Of a stretch of 64,000 nt of DNA, positions 18,475 to 27,538 are shown piece by piece. Every line of letters starts with the position of its first letter. The first letter of the stretch is position 1. The notes below the pieces were generated by a model. That model saw only the letters and a program-made list of their open reading frames with translations. It did not search any database and was not told where the DNA came from. The stretch is from Pseudobutyrivibrio ruminis (GTDB lineage Bacteria; Bacillota; Clostridia; Lachnospirales; Lachnospiraceae), in contig SVER01000007.1 of the NCBI GenBank assembly GCA_015057315.1, forward strand, positions 47,896 through 111,895, read 5' to 3'. Both the position numbers and the translations under genes were made by a program.

Positions 18475-18512
18475 GCTTCCCCATCGAGGGGGAAGCTGTC
18501 AGCTTTGCTGAC
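18475..18512 (+). repeat. REP-like double hairpin in the polA leader
   Basis: Two adjacent perfect stems: GCTTCCCC/GGGGAAGC (18475-18482 with 18489-18496) and GTCAGC/GCTGAC (18498-18503 with 18507-18512), followed by TGATGAGG. It is GC-rich against an AT-rich background and resembles palindromic intergenic repeats of gut Clostridia. It lies between the aminopeptidase stop and the polA ribosome site. Confidence 0.7.
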
Positions 18513-18528
18513 TGATGAGGGTGAATAA

Positions 18529-21219
18529 ATGAAATTACTTTTAATGGATGGACATAGTATTGCAAACAGGGCATTCTACGGAGTCCCAGACCTTACAAAT
18601 AGCGCCGGAGAACACACCGGCGCCATTTTTGGTTTCCTAAATATGATGTTCAAATTCATCGATGAAGAACAGCCAGATAACTTTGCTGTTGCATTCGACG
18701 TACATGCACCAACCTTCCGTCACAAGATGTTTGATGCATACAAGGGCACACGTAAGCCTATGCTTCCAGAGCTAAAGGAGCAGATTCCACGTATCCAGGA
18801 AATGCTTAAGGCTATGGGAATTCCTGTTGTTACAATGGAAGGCTGGGAAGCAGATGACATTCTTGGCACACTTTCTCGTATGGGCGAAGAGCGTGGCTTT
18901 GATGTCACTATCGTATCAGGAGATAGAGATTTACTACAGCTTGCTACTGATAAAGTAAAGATTGCTCTTGTAAAGACTAAAGAAGTTATCAACTATTACG
19001 CTAAGGACTTTGAGGAAGCCTATGGAGTAACACCAAAGCAGTATATCGATGTTAAAGCCCTAATGGGTGATTCATCTGATAATATTCCTGGTGTTGAAAA
19101 GATAGGCGAAAAGACAGCCTTTAAGTGGATTGCCGAATATGGTTCTATCGAAGCATGTCATGAGCATGTGGATGAGATGAAGAAATCCAAGGTTGTTGAA
19201 AAGTTTATTGAGCAGTGGGATCAGGCAGTACTTTCTAAGGAGCTGGCTACTATTAGCTTGCAGGCACCTATTGAGCTTGAAGAAGGCTGCACAAAGCTTG
19301 GAAATATCTTTACAGAAGAGGCTTATTTTCTTTGTAAGAGATATGAGCTTAAAAAGCTGTTACCTAGATTTGAAAGTACCACCACTGCCAAGGTGCAGGA
19401 TACCACATCAGACACATTTAAGAGGATATCTGACCTTTCAGATGTGGAAAACTTCTTTGCAGATTTAAAGAAGAGTGGAAAAGATTTTATCGGTGCAAGC
19501 ATCATGTCAGATGCCAACAAGGCTATTAAGGGTGTAGCCTTATCTGTAGGTGATTCTACAATCTATGCGGAAATCGCTGGTTTTATTACACCTGATTACG
19601 TGGCACATAAGCTTATGGAAGTAAGTGCAGCTGGTGTTAAGCTTTGCTTCTGGGATTTAAAGAACGCCATGCACGTAGTTTACAATATTCTTAGCCAGGA
19701 TGAAAAGCAGTCAGTAGATGAGAACGGTGGTAAGGCGGTAATCTTCCCATCAGCCTGTGATGTGGCTGTTGCAGCATATCTGCTCAATCCTACCAAGAAC
19801 GCCTATACAGCAGATGATGTGGCAAGCGAAATACTTTCCATCATCATACCAGCTGCAGCGGATTTGTTTGGCAAGAAAAAGCTAGAGGCGGCCTTAGAGG
19901 ACGATAGCCTAATCGATGCTGTAACCACTTATGCCTGCTACAATGCTTATGTGGCTTACGCAGCCTTTGAAAAGGTTATTTCTGAGATAAAGGAAGAGGG
20001 AATGCTTGCTATTTATGAGGATATAGAGCTTCCTTTAGTTTATACACTTTTTGATATGGAAATTGCAGGGATTGCAATGGATGCAGCTTCTCTTAAGGAG
20101 TATGGTGATAAGCTTTCAGTACGTATTGCTGAGCTTGAACAAAGCATTTATAAGGAAGCTGGGGAAGAGTTTAACATTAATTCACCTAAGCAGCTTGGGG
20201 TTATTCTTTTCGAAAAGCTTGGAATTCAGGGCGGAAAGAAGACAAAGACTGGTTTTTCCACAGCTGCGGATGTTTTAGAAGAACTTTCTTCCACAAATCC
20301 TATTATATGTGATATATTAGAATATAGACAGCTTGCAAAGCTGAAAAGTACTTATGCTGATGGTCTTGCAAATTGTGTAGATGCAGATGGAAGAGTTCGT
20401 TCTACCTTCATGCAGACAGTTACTGCAACAGGACGAATTAGCTCTACAGAGCCTAATCTTCAGAACATTCCAATTAGAATGGAACTTGGTCGAGAGATTA
20501 GAAAGGTATTCCATCCAAAGGACGGATATGTATTTTTAGATGCAGATTATTCTCAGATTGAGCTTAGGGTGTTGGCACATATGTCTGGAGACGACAATCT
20601 GATTAATGCATTTAAAGCAGGACAGGACATACACCGTTCTACAGCATCACTTGTGTTTAACACACCTTTTGATGAGGTTACAGATTTGCAGCGCCGCAGG
20701 GCAAAGGCGGTTAATTTCGGCATTGTCTATGGTATTAGTGCTTTCGGACTTGCAAAAGATATAGATGTAAGCAGGGGAGAAGCTCAGGAATACATTGATA
20801 ATTACTTCCTGGCCTATCCTAAGATGCATGCATTCCTAGAAGGATTGAAGGCCGAAGGCAAGAAAAAGGGCTATGTAACTACCATGTATGGCAGACGTCG
20901 TCCTATTCCAGAGCTTTCATCTTCTAATTTTATGACCAGACAGTTTGGCGAGAGAGTAGCTATGAATTCACCTATTCAGGGAACAGCTGCTGATATCATC
21001 AAGATTGCCATGGTTAAGGTGCATGATAGATTGCTTAGTGAACATCTTAAATCTAAGCTGTTGTTACAGGTTCACGATGAGCTTTTGGTTGAAACCTTAG
21101 AGTCAGAACGCACTCAGGTAGAAGAGCTTATACGTGAAGAAATGGAAAACGCTGCAGCCCTTTCAGTAAAGCTGGAGATAGATATGAACGCTGGAAAGAA
21201 TTGGGCTGAGGCACATTAA
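18529..21219 (+). CDS. polA: DNA polymerase I
   Basis: An 896-aa replication and repair polymerase. Residues 1-290 form the 5' nuclease domain (MDGHSIANRAFYG start, GWEADDILGT, SGDRDLLQL, MGDSSDNIPGV). The middle domain (about 300-480) lacks the acidic proofreading residues, so 3'-5' exonuclease activity is probably absent, as in many Firmicutes. The polymerase part shows motif A DADYSQIELRVLAHMSGD (near 671), motif B RRRAKAVNFGIVYG (near 723) and motif C LLQVHDELLVE (near 847). Length is typical. It is the first of a probable run polA-DUF975-coaE-ftsA-like, broken by a structured element just after its stop. Confidence 0.97.
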   Translation: MKLLLMDGHSIANRAFYGVPDLTNSAGEHTGAIFGFLNMMFKFIDEEQPDNFAVAFDVHAPTFRHKMFDAYKGTRKPMLPELKEQIPRIQEMLKAMGIPVVTMEGWEADDILGTLSRMGEERGFDVTIVSGDRDLLQLATDKVKIALVKTKEVINYYAKDFEEAYGVTPKQYIDVKALMGDSSDNIPGVEKIGEKTAFKWIAEYGSIEACHEHVDEMKKSKVVEKFIEQWDQAVLSKELATISLQAPIELEEGCTKLGNIFTEEAYFLCKRYELKKLLPRFESTTTAKVQDTTSDTFKRISDLSDVENFFADLKKSGKDFIGASIMSDANKAIKGVALSVGDSTIYAEIAGFITPDYVAHKLMEVSAAGVKLCFWDLKNAMHVVYNILSQDEKQSVDENGGKAVIFPSACDVAVAAYLLNPTKNAYTADDVASEILSIIIPAAADLFGKKKLEAALEDDSLIDAVTTYACYNAYVAYAAFEKVISEIKEEGMLAIYEDIELPLVYTLFDMEIAGIAMDAASLKEYGDKLSVRIAELEQSIYKEAGEEFNINSPKQLGVILFEKLGIQGGKKTKTGFSTAADVLEELSSTNPIICDILEYRQLAKLKSTYADGLANCVDADGRVRSTFMQTVTATGRISSTEPNLQNIPIRMELGREIRKVFHPKDGYVFLDADYSQIELRVLAHMSGDDNLINAFKAGQDIHRSTASLVFNTPFDEVTDLQRRRAKAVNFGIVYGISAFGLAKDIDVSRGEAQEYIDNYFLAYPKMHAFLEGLKAEGKKKGYVTTMYGRRRPIPELSSSNFMTRQFGERVAMNSPIQGTAADIIKIAMVKVHDRLLSEHLKSKLLLQVHDELLVETLESERTQVEELIREEMENAAALSVKLEIDMNAGKNWAEAH

Positions 21220-21222
21220 ATG

Positions 21223-21315
21223 CAGATAGGAGGGGCCCATTTATGGGAAGAGCCTGTCTGCCACAACTCAGCCCCATTGCCGAAGGCAATCTATAATGGC
21301 TGAGTTTTCCCGTAA
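21223..21315 (+). ncRNA. Structured intergenic element, copy A
   Basis: The first of three related elements (others at 24753 and 25972). CAGATAGG (21223-21230) pairs with CCTGTCTG (21253-21260) around a CCCAT/ATGGG hairpin. A second stem, AACTCAGCC (21265-21273) with GGCTGAGTT (21298-21306), encloses ATTGCC-GAA-GGCAAT. It ends in TTTTCCCGTAA. The stems are kept by paired base changes between copies, which points to a functional RNA. It sits between polA and the DUF975 gene. I do not recognise it as a known class. Confidence 0.8.
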
Positions 21316-21343
21316 ATTCAAATTAAGAAAAGGAGAAAGTGTT

Positions 21344-22057
21344 ATGTTTCCAAGAAAAGAAATCAAAGCAAACTCTAGAGCAGCACTTAAGGCCAACTAT
21401 TGGCCAGTAATCGGTATCCTGTTTTTAGGATCTATTCTTAGCGGATTGGTTGTAGGTTGTGCTTCAATACCTGGCACAATAGCTCAGACTACAGCTACAT
21501 TAGCAGGTGAGGTTTATATTCCTGAAACATCATTATTTACATCATGTTTGTATATTGTAGGTATTTTACTTTCACTTATATTTGAGGTAGGTATTGCACG
21601 TTTTGCATATAGAGTATACAGAGGTGATGCACCAGAACTCGGCGATTTATTTGTAGCCTTCAAGGATGGTAATTTTGGTAGAGTATTAGGTGGTATGATC
21701 TTAGTAGGTATCTATACTTTCCTTTGGTCTTTATTACTTATCATTCCTGGTATTATCAAGGCTTATCAGTATTCAATGATGCCATACCTTCTTATTGACA
21801 GACCAGACCTTTCTATCAAGGAATGCTTTGCAATGTCAAAGAAGATGACATCAGGCTTCAAGTGGAGCTTATTCGTACTTGAGTTAAGCTTCATTGGATG
21901 GGCAATCCTTGCTGTATTTACATTAGGTATTCTTGATATCTTCTTCGTAACACCTTACCTTACACTTGCTATGGGTGGTGCATACGATTACTTAAAGAGA
22001 ACTAGAATGGAAGATGGTACTGCTGCAACAGAGCAGACTGTTGAAGGAGAATTTTAG
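21344..22057 (+). CDS. DUF975 family membrane protein
   Basis: A 237-aa integral membrane protein. The N-terminus FPRKEIKANSRAALKANYW matches the DUF975 signature, followed by about five or six membrane segments and a conserved central region (SLLLIIPGIIKAYQYSMMPY). The family's function is unknown. ATG 21344 is chosen because AAAAGGAG precedes it; an in-frame ATG at 21296 lies inside the structured element. coaE starts 8 bp after its stop, so the two are probably co-transcribed. No catalytic motif is visible. Confidence 0.9.
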   Translation: MFPRKEIKANSRAALKANYWPVIGILFLGSILSGLVVGCASIPGTIAQTTATLAGEVYIPETSLFTSCLYIVGILLSLIFEVGIARFAYRVYRGDAPELGDLFVAFKDGNFGRVLGGMILVGIYTFLWSLLLIIPGIIKAYQYSMMPYLLIDRPDLSIKECFAMSKKMTSGFKWSLFVLELSFIGWAILAVFTLGILDIFFVTPYLTLAMGGAYDYLKRTRMEDGTAATEQTVEGEF

Positions 22058-22065
22058 AGTAATAC

Positions 22066-22662
22066 ATGAAGTTTATAGGAATTACAGGGGGCATCGGCGC
22101 TGGCAAAAGCACGGTGCTCTCTTTACTAAAGGAAAATTTTAATTGCAAAGTTTTACTTGCAGATGAGGTGGCAGCCACCCTTATGCAGGCAGGAAATCAG
22201 TGCTTTGAGGCAGTGGTTAGCCTTCCATGGCCTGAGAGCATTGTAGGTCTTGACGGGCAGATTAATCGCCCTCTTATGGCAAAGCTTATGTTTGCTGATG
22301 ATAATCTGCGGAAGTCGGTTAATGCCATAGTGCATCCCGCAGTAGAGAAGGAAGTACTAAATCAAGTAGAGATTGAACGAAAAAAGCACAATATAGAGTA
22401 TTTTTTCTTTGAAGCTGCATTGCTCATAGAATGTGGATATGGTAAACTTGTTGATGAGATGTGGTACATATATGCCACTGAGGAAGTAAGGGCTAAGCGC
22501 CTGATGGAATCCCGTGGATATAGTATGGAAAGAATCAAAAACACCATCATGTCTCAGCGCAGCGATGCTTCCTTTAGGGAGCACACTGATAGGATTATTG
22601 ATAATAGTGGGGATAAGGATAGCACCTTATCACAGCTTAAGGCTATATTATCAGAAGAATAA
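22066..22662 (+). CDS. coaE: Dephospho-CoA kinase
   Basis: A 198-aa cytoplasmic kinase catalysing the last step of coenzyme A synthesis, phosphorylating the ribose 3'-OH of dephospho-CoA. It shows the P-loop GGIGAGKST at the N-terminus, the LLADEVA segment after it, the VHPAV motif and the RAKRLMESRGYS region of the lid. Length is typical. Its own ribosome site is weak (AGAGT just upstream), so translation may be coupled to the DUF975 gene, whose stop is 8 bp away. polA and coaE are often neighbours in Firmicutes, which fits here. Confidence 0.95.
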   Translation: MKFIGITGGIGAGKSTVLSLLKENFNCKVLLADEVAATLMQAGNQCFEAVVSLPWPESIVGLDGQINRPLMAKLMFADDNLRKSVNAIVHPAVEKEVLNQVEIERKKHNIEYFFFEAALLIECGYGKLVDEMWYIYATEEVRAKRLMESRGYSMERIKNTIMSQRSDASFREHTDRIIDNSGDKDSTLSQLKAILSEE

Positions 22663-22681
22663 ATTCCGAGGAGTGTAGTTT

Positions 22682-24754
22682 ATGGAGACGAAGGATATTG
22701 TATTTGGGCTTGATATTGGTACCAGAAATGTTATTGGTACCGTGGGTTATTTAGAGGGAGATGATTTTCATGTCATCGCCCAGGATCTTAAGGAACATGA
22801 CACCCGTGCCATGCTTGATGGACAGATTCACGATATAGGCAGGGTAGGCGCTACCTGTGATGAGGTTAAAAAGGAGCTTGAGGCCAAGACTGGTCTTACT
22901 CTTTCAGAAGTATGTATCGCTGCCGCTGGTCGTGTGCTTCGTACAGTTACCACCCATGTAGAGATGGAATATCCAGAGGAGACAGTTGTTTCCGGTGAGG
23001 ATTTGCATACTCTTGATATGATGGGCATCGAGCAGGCAGGCAAGGAGCTTAAGGGTGACGAAGATAAGAAATACAAATTCTTCTGCGTAGGCTATTCTAC
23101 CGTTAAATATTACTTAAATGGTGATGTATTCACATCACTAGAGGACCATAAGGCTGATACTATCGGGGAGGATATTATCGTAACATTTCTTCCTGAGGAT
23201 GTTGTAGATGGTCTTTATTCTGCAGTTGATAAGGCAGGCTTATCGGTTGCTAATCTTACATTGGAGCCTATTGCAGCTATCAATGTAGCTATTCCACAGA
23301 ATTTTAGAATGCTTAATATTGCGCTTATTGATGTAGGCGCCGGCACATCCGATATCTGTGTCACCAGGGATGGCAGTATCATTGCATACGGCATGATTCC
23401 TATGGCAGGGGATGAGCTTACAGAGGTTTTGGTACACGAATTCCTTGTGGATTTCGCCACAGCAGAGACAATCAAGCGTGCTTCCACAGAGGGGGGCGAA
23501 ATCACCTACGAGGATATTATGGGCATCAGCCATACCATCAAATCTGAGGAGGTATGGAAGCTTACAGATCCAGTCATGGAAAAGATTGCCCATGAGGTGG
23601 CTTCAAAGATTCAGGAGCTTAATGGAGGCAAATCAGTATCGGCTGCCTTTGTAGTAGGCGGTGGTGGTAAGGTGCATGGCTTTACTGAGGCTCTTGCCAA
23701 GGATTTAAAGATTGTGCCTGAGCGTGTTGCTCTTCGTGGCGAGGAAGTTATGAAGAACATCATTTTCGAGGAAGAGGATGTTAAGAAGGATTCACTTCTT
23801 GTTACACCTATTGGAATCTGCCTCAATTACTACGAGACAAAGAACAACTTCATCATGATTCACTTTAACGGTGAGATGATGAAATTATATGATAATGGAC
23901 AGCTTACTATTGTGGACGCTGCAATGCAGGCAGGCTTTTCTGCTGATCAGCTATTCCCAAGACGTGGCCGTGAGGTAAACTTCACAGTCAATGGTGTATC
24001 CAGAATGATTCGCGGTACAGAGGGAGAATCTGCAGTAGTTACAATGAATGGACGCTCTGTTGGCATTAACACGCCGTTAGAGTTTAACGCAGATGTTACC
24101 TTGGTGCCATCTACAGTTGGTGAAAGCGGCGCAGGAACTATTGCTGATTTGGCAGAGTTCACCACAGATTATCTGTACTTTACAGTATGTGGACATAGGG
24201 TTAAATGCCCTAAGTTTGTAGAGGTTAATGGTTCAATGGAGCCACCTACATACATGATTAAGGAAGGGGATGTTATCGAAACACGCCCATTCTATACAGT
24301 TGGCCAGTTGGCAGAATTCATGGATGTTACTATAGATGACAGATATGAAATTCTTGTAAATAATCGTCCATCAGGTTATGATTCTTTAGTATATGAGAAC
24401 TTCGTTATTGATTGGACTACAACATCACCAGTGGATTATGCTGGAGATTATATAGTAGATGATGAGGAAGGCATGCCAGAGGATTATCAAGCACCACCTA
24501 TGGAAGATGCGCCTGTCAAGGATGCCAGAACAAAGATTAAAATCGAAACCGTTGATTTGCCAGTTAAGATTAACGGCAAGAACATGGTGCTTTCTGGCAA
24601 GAAGGATTACATCTTTGTAGATATCTACAATCTCATTGATTTTGATCCAAATGCAGGCAATGGAAGACCTCTCGTTATCAGAATCAATGGCGAAAAATGT
24701 GGCTATGCCGACGAGCTTCACGCTAATGATGAGGTTGAATGTTATTGGCAGTAA
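22682..24754 (+). CDS. FtsA/PilM-like actin-fold ATPase with long C-terminal extension
   Basis: A 690-aa protein. Residues 1-400 resemble FtsA: phosphate-1 motif VFGLDIGTRNVIG, a 1C-like subdomain region, the second phosphate motif ALIDVGAGTSDI, and the adenosine motif SAAFVVGGGGKVHG. FtsA ties the cell-division ring to the membrane. Here a further 290 residues follow, containing repeated beta-rich segments, including VNFTVNGVSR and a second similar VDLPVKINGK, instead of the short amphipathic tail. Clostridial proteins of this shape are annotated FtsA or PilM; this is probably an extra FtsA-like protein rather than the canonical one, since no ftsZ is nearby. The ribosome site is GAGGAG. Confidence 0.8.
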   Translation: METKDIVFGLDIGTRNVIGTVGYLEGDDFHVIAQDLKEHDTRAMLDGQIHDIGRVGATCDEVKKELEAKTGLTLSEVCIAAAGRVLRTVTTHVEMEYPEETVVSGEDLHTLDMMGIEQAGKELKGDEDKKYKFFCVGYSTVKYYLNGDVFTSLEDHKADTIGEDIIVTFLPEDVVDGLYSAVDKAGLSVANLTLEPIAAINVAIPQNFRMLNIALIDVGAGTSDICVTRDGSIIAYGMIPMAGDELTEVLVHEFLVDFATAETIKRASTEGGEITYEDIMGISHTIKSEEVWKLTDPVMEKIAHEVASKIQELNGGKSVSAAFVVGGGGKVHGFTEALAKDLKIVPERVALRGEEVMKNIIFEEEDVKKDSLLVTPIGICLNYYETKNNFIMIHFNGEMMKLYDNGQLTIVDAAMQAGFSADQLFPRRGREVNFTVNGVSRMIRGTEGESAVVTMNGRSVGINTPLEFNADVTLVPSTVGESGAGTIADLAEFTTDYLYFTVCGHRVKCPKFVEVNGSMEPPTYMIKEGDVIETRPFYTVGQLAEFMDVTIDDRYEILVNNRPSGYDSLVYENFVIDWTTTSPVDYAGDYIVDDEEGMPEDYQAPPMEDAPVKDARTKIKIETVDLPVKINGKNMVLSGKKDYIFVDIYNLIDFDPNAGNGRPLVIRINGEKCGYADELHANDEVECYWQ

Positions 24755-24845
24755 AAATAGGAGGGGCCCAGCTTGCTGGGAAGAACCTGTTTTTCACGGC
24801 AGGTCCATTGCCGTAGGCAATTTGCATGGACCTTGCCTTCCCGTA
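24753..24845 (+). ncRNA. Structured intergenic element, copy B
   Basis: Same architecture as copy A. AAAAATAGG (24753-24761) pairs with CCTGTTTTT (24786-24794) around a CCCAGC/GCTGGG hairpin. AGGTCCAT (24801-24808) pairs with ATGGACCT (24826-24833), extended by GGC (24798-24800) with GCC past a bulged T, around ATTGCC-GTA-GGCAAT. It ends in CTTCCCGTA. Its 5' strand begins in the stop codon of the FtsA-like gene. Confidence 0.8.
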
Positions 24846-24884
24846 AAAAGATAAAAGATTTAAAATAGAAAGATATAAGATATA

Positions 24885-25685
24885 ATGGATTTTTTTAGTA
24901 TTGCAAGTGGTAGTAGTGGAAATTGCATCTGTGTGGGGGATGATCACACCCATGTAATGATTGATGCAGGTATTTCAGGAAAGCGCATAGAGGCTGGTAT
25001 GAACAAATATGATTACACAACAGCCGATATGAATGGACTTCTTGTGACACATGAGCATTCAGATCACGTGTCAGGCTTAGGAGTTATTTCCCGCAAATAT
25101 CATATTCCCATTTATGCTACTGCTGGCACAATTCGTGCTATTCGTTCAATGAAAAGCTTAGGGGCTATCGATGATAGCCTCTTTCATGTTATAAAGCCTG
25201 ATGAGGACTTTAATCTGGGTACTCTTACAATTCATCCGTTTCATATTAGTCATGATGCTGCTGATCCAGTTGCATATCGTATAGAAAATAATAAATCAAA
25301 GGTTGCAGTCTGCACTGACTTAGGGTATTATGACAACAATATAATTGAAAACCTAACTGGTCTTGATGCTATGCTTCTTGAAGCAAATCATGATATTCAC
25401 ATGCTGGAGGTAGGGGCATACCCATATCCTCTTAAGCAGAGAATCCTTGGAGATTACGGTCATTTATCAAACGAAGCCAGCGGTAAGCTACTTAGCCAGG
25501 TGCTTCATGACAATGTAAAGCATGTCTTTTTGGGACATCTTAGCCATGAGAACAATTACCCCGATTTGGCCTACGAAACCGTTCGCCTGGAGGTAACTAT
25601 GGATAATAGCACTCCATACACCGGCGCCGACTTCAACATCACCGTAGCTTCACGCAGCGACGTATCCGAACGAGTGGTTATGTAA
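24885..25685 (+). CDS. MBL-fold metallohydrolase, WalJ/YycJ-like
   Basis: A 266-aa cytoplasmic beta-lactamase-fold hydrolase. The N-terminal IASGSSGNCICVG and the metal motif THEHSDHVSG are characteristic of the WalJ/YycJ group, followed by HDAADPVAYRI, VCTDLGYY and HLSHENNYPDLA, which supply the remaining His and Asp ligands. Family members are linked to DNA repair or replication and cell-wall signalling; some act as 5' exonucleases. No walRK genes are nearby. The start is preceded by a weak AGAAAG region. The ACT-domain gene starts 14 bp after its stop. Confidence 0.9.
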   Translation: MDFFSIASGSSGNCICVGDDHTHVMIDAGISGKRIEAGMNKYDYTTADMNGLLVTHEHSDHVSGLGVISRKYHIPIYATAGTIRAIRSMKSLGAIDDSLFHVIKPDEDFNLGTLTIHPFHISHDAADPVAYRIENNKSKVAVCTDLGYYDNNIIENLTGLDAMLLEANHDIHMLEVGAYPYPLKQRILGDYGHLSNEASGKLLSQVLHDNVKHVFLGHLSHENNYPDLAYETVRLEVTMDNSTPYTGADFNITVASRSDVSERVVM

Positions 25686-25699
25686 TGGAAGGAGAAACA

Positions 25700-25975
25700 A
25701 TGGAGAATAAGGTTATTATTACAGTTGTAGGTAAGGACACAGTGGGAATTATCGCCCGTATCTGTACATATTTGGCAGACAATGGGGTTAATGTATTAGA
25801 CATTACTCAAACTATTGTAAAGGGCTTCTTTAATATGATGATGATTGTGGACATTAACGCAGCCACAACAAGCTTCGGCGATCTTCAAAGCGAATTGGAA
25901 AAGCTCGGGGACGAAATTGGCGTTCAGGTAAAGGCTCAGAAGGAAGAGATTTTCGAGAAGATGCACCGAATATAA
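25700..25975 (+). CDS. ACT domain protein (UPF0237)
   Basis: A 91-aa single ACT domain, a small ligand-binding regulatory fold that often binds amino acids. The pattern VIITVVGKDTVGIIARICTY and the glycine-free second half match UPF0237. ATG 25700 is preferred over 25685 because AAGGAGA precedes it and it gives the usual family length. It is followed by element copy C and then by the DUF711 gene; ACT/DUF711 is a recurrent gene pair in Firmicutes and archaea, suggesting that the ACT protein regulates or binds the DUF711 protein. Confidence 0.93.
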   Translation: MENKVIITVVGKDTVGIIARICTYLADNGVNVLDITQTIVKGFFNMMMIVDINAATTSFGDLQSELEKLGDEIGVQVKAQKEEIFEKMHRI

Positions 25976-26061
25976 ATAGGGGGGATCCCGAAGGGGGAGA
26001 ACCTGTTTATCACAGCGCACCCATTGCCGAAGGCAATTTGCATGGGTGCTGCTTTCCCGTA
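25972..26061 (+). ncRNA. Structured intergenic element, copy C
   Basis: ATAAATAGG (25972-25980) pairs with CCTGTTTAT (26002-26010) around a CCC-GAA-GGG hairpin. GCACCCAT (26017-26024) pairs with ATGGGTGC (26042-26049), extended by AGC with GCT past a bulged T exactly as in copy B, around ATTGCC-GAA-GGCAAT. It ends in TTTCCCGTA, 5 bp before the AAAGGAGG ribosome site of the DUF711 gene. Confidence 0.8.
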
Positions 26062-26074
26062 TAAAGGAGGATAT

Positions 26075-27439
26075 ATGGTAAATTTACGTGAAGTCATCGA
26101 AACAAACAAAATGGTAGAGGAGCAGACACTTGACGTCCGCACCATCACCATCGGCATCAGCTTACTAGAATGCATAGATGCAGATTTAAAGCTTTTAAAT
26201 GAAAAGATATATCATCGTATTACAACAGTTGCAAAGGATTTGGATAAGGTAGCCCGAGAAATCGAAAGAGACTACGGTATCCCAATTGTTAACAGACGAA
26301 TCTCTGTTACTCCTATTGCGTTAATTGGTGGCGCAGCCTGCAAGACTCCAGAGGATTTTGTTGGTATTGCTCACACATTAGATAAGGCTGCAGAGGCAGT
26401 CGGTGCAAATCTTATTGGTGGATATTCAGCACTTGTCTCAAAGGGCATGACAACAGCAGACGAGATGCTTATCCGTTCTATTCCACAGGCTCTTTGCGAA
26501 ACATCAAGAGTTTGTAGTTCCGTTAATTTAGCTTCCACAAAAACAGGTATTAATATGGACGCAGTTCGCCTTATGGGAGATATTCTTCTTCAGGTGGCAG
26601 ACCGCTCTAAGGATAGAGATTCTGTAGATTGCATGAAGCTTGTTGTATTCTGTAATGCTCCAGACGATAACCCATTTATGGCTGGTGCCTTCCACGGTGT
26701 TACAGAGGCAGATGCAATCATCAACGTAGGTGTATCTGGTCCTGGCGTTGTTAAGAAGGCATTAGAGCAGGTTCGCGGGGAGAGCTTCGAGGTTCTTTGT
26801 GAGACCATCAAAAAGACAGCATTCAAGGTAACTCGTGTAGGCCAGCTGGTAGCTCAGGAGGCATCAAAGCGCTTAGGCATTCCATTTGGTATTATCGATT
26901 TATCTCTTGCTCCAACACCAGCAATCGGAGATTCAGTAGCTGATATTCTTTGTGAAATCGGCCTTGAATATGCTGGTGCACCAGGAACAACAGCAGCACT
27001 TGCAATGCTTAACGACCAGGTTAAGAAGGGCGGTGTAATGGCAAGCTCTTATGTTGGCGGTCTTTCAGGTGCATTCATTCCTGTTTCAGAGGATCAGGGT
27101 ATGATTAATTCTGTAGAGGCTGGCGCAATCACTCTTGAAAAGCTAGAGGCTATGACATGTGTATGTTCAGTAGGTCTTGATATGATTGCAATCCCAGGTG
27201 ACACACCGGCCACTACAATCTCAGGTATGATTGCTGATGAAATGGCGCTTGGTATGGTTAATCAGAAGACAACAGCAGCACGTCTTATCCCTGTTATTGG
27301 CAAGGGTGTTGGTGATACTGTTGAATTTGGTGGATTATTTGGCTATGCACCAATTATGCCTGTTAATAAGTTCTCTTGCGCAGACTTTATTAACAGAGAG
27401 GGACGTATTCCTGCACCAATTCATTCTTTCAAGAATTAA
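26075..27439 (+). CDS. PFL family protein, DUF711 (UPF0210)
   Basis: A 454-aa cytoplasmic protein of the DUF711 family, which resembles pyruvate formate-lyase/glycyl-radical-type folds in structure but has no proven reaction. The N-terminal [15 protein letters not shown], the segment [16 protein letters not shown] and the Gly/Ser-rich C-terminal part ([19 protein letters not shown]) are typical. Length matches the family. ATG 26075 is chosen for its AAGGAGG; an in-frame ATG at 26024 lies within the structured element. It is followed by a strong terminator. Confidence 0.93.
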   Translation: MVNLREVIETNKMVEEQTLDVRTITIGISLLECIDADLKLLNEKIYHRITTVAKDLDKVAREIERDYGIPIVNRRISVTPIALIGGAACKTPEDFVGIAHTLDKAAEAVGANLIGGYSALVSKGMTTADEMLIRSIPQALCETSRVCSSVNLASTKTGINMDAVRLMGDILLQVADRSKDRDSVDCMKLVVFCNAPDDNPFMAGAFHGVTEADAIINVGVSGPGVVKKALEQVRGESFEVLCETIKKTAFKVTRVGQLVAQEASKRLGIPFGIIDLSLAPTPAIGDSVADILCEIGLEYAGAPGTTAALAMLNDQVKKGGVMASSYVGGLSGAFIPVSEDQGMINSVEAGAITLEKLEAMTCVCSVGLDMIAIPGDTPATTISGMIADEMALGMVNQKTTAARLIPVIGKGVGDTVEFGGLFGYAPIMPVNKFSCADFINREGRIPAPIHSFKN

Positions 27440-27484
27440 ATATTTTTTTCAGAATTTTAATATTTAGTTTATTGTATTCGGTTA

Positions 27485-27526
27485 AAGTAATAGTTACTAT
27501 TTTAAGTAGTGACTATTACTTTTTTT
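27485..27526 (+). terminator. Terminator after the DUF711 gene
   Basis: A 15-bp stem (27485-27499 with 27507-27521, one G-T pair) followed by a run of seven T. Confidence 0.92.
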
Positions 27527-27538
27527 GTGGGGTGAAAA

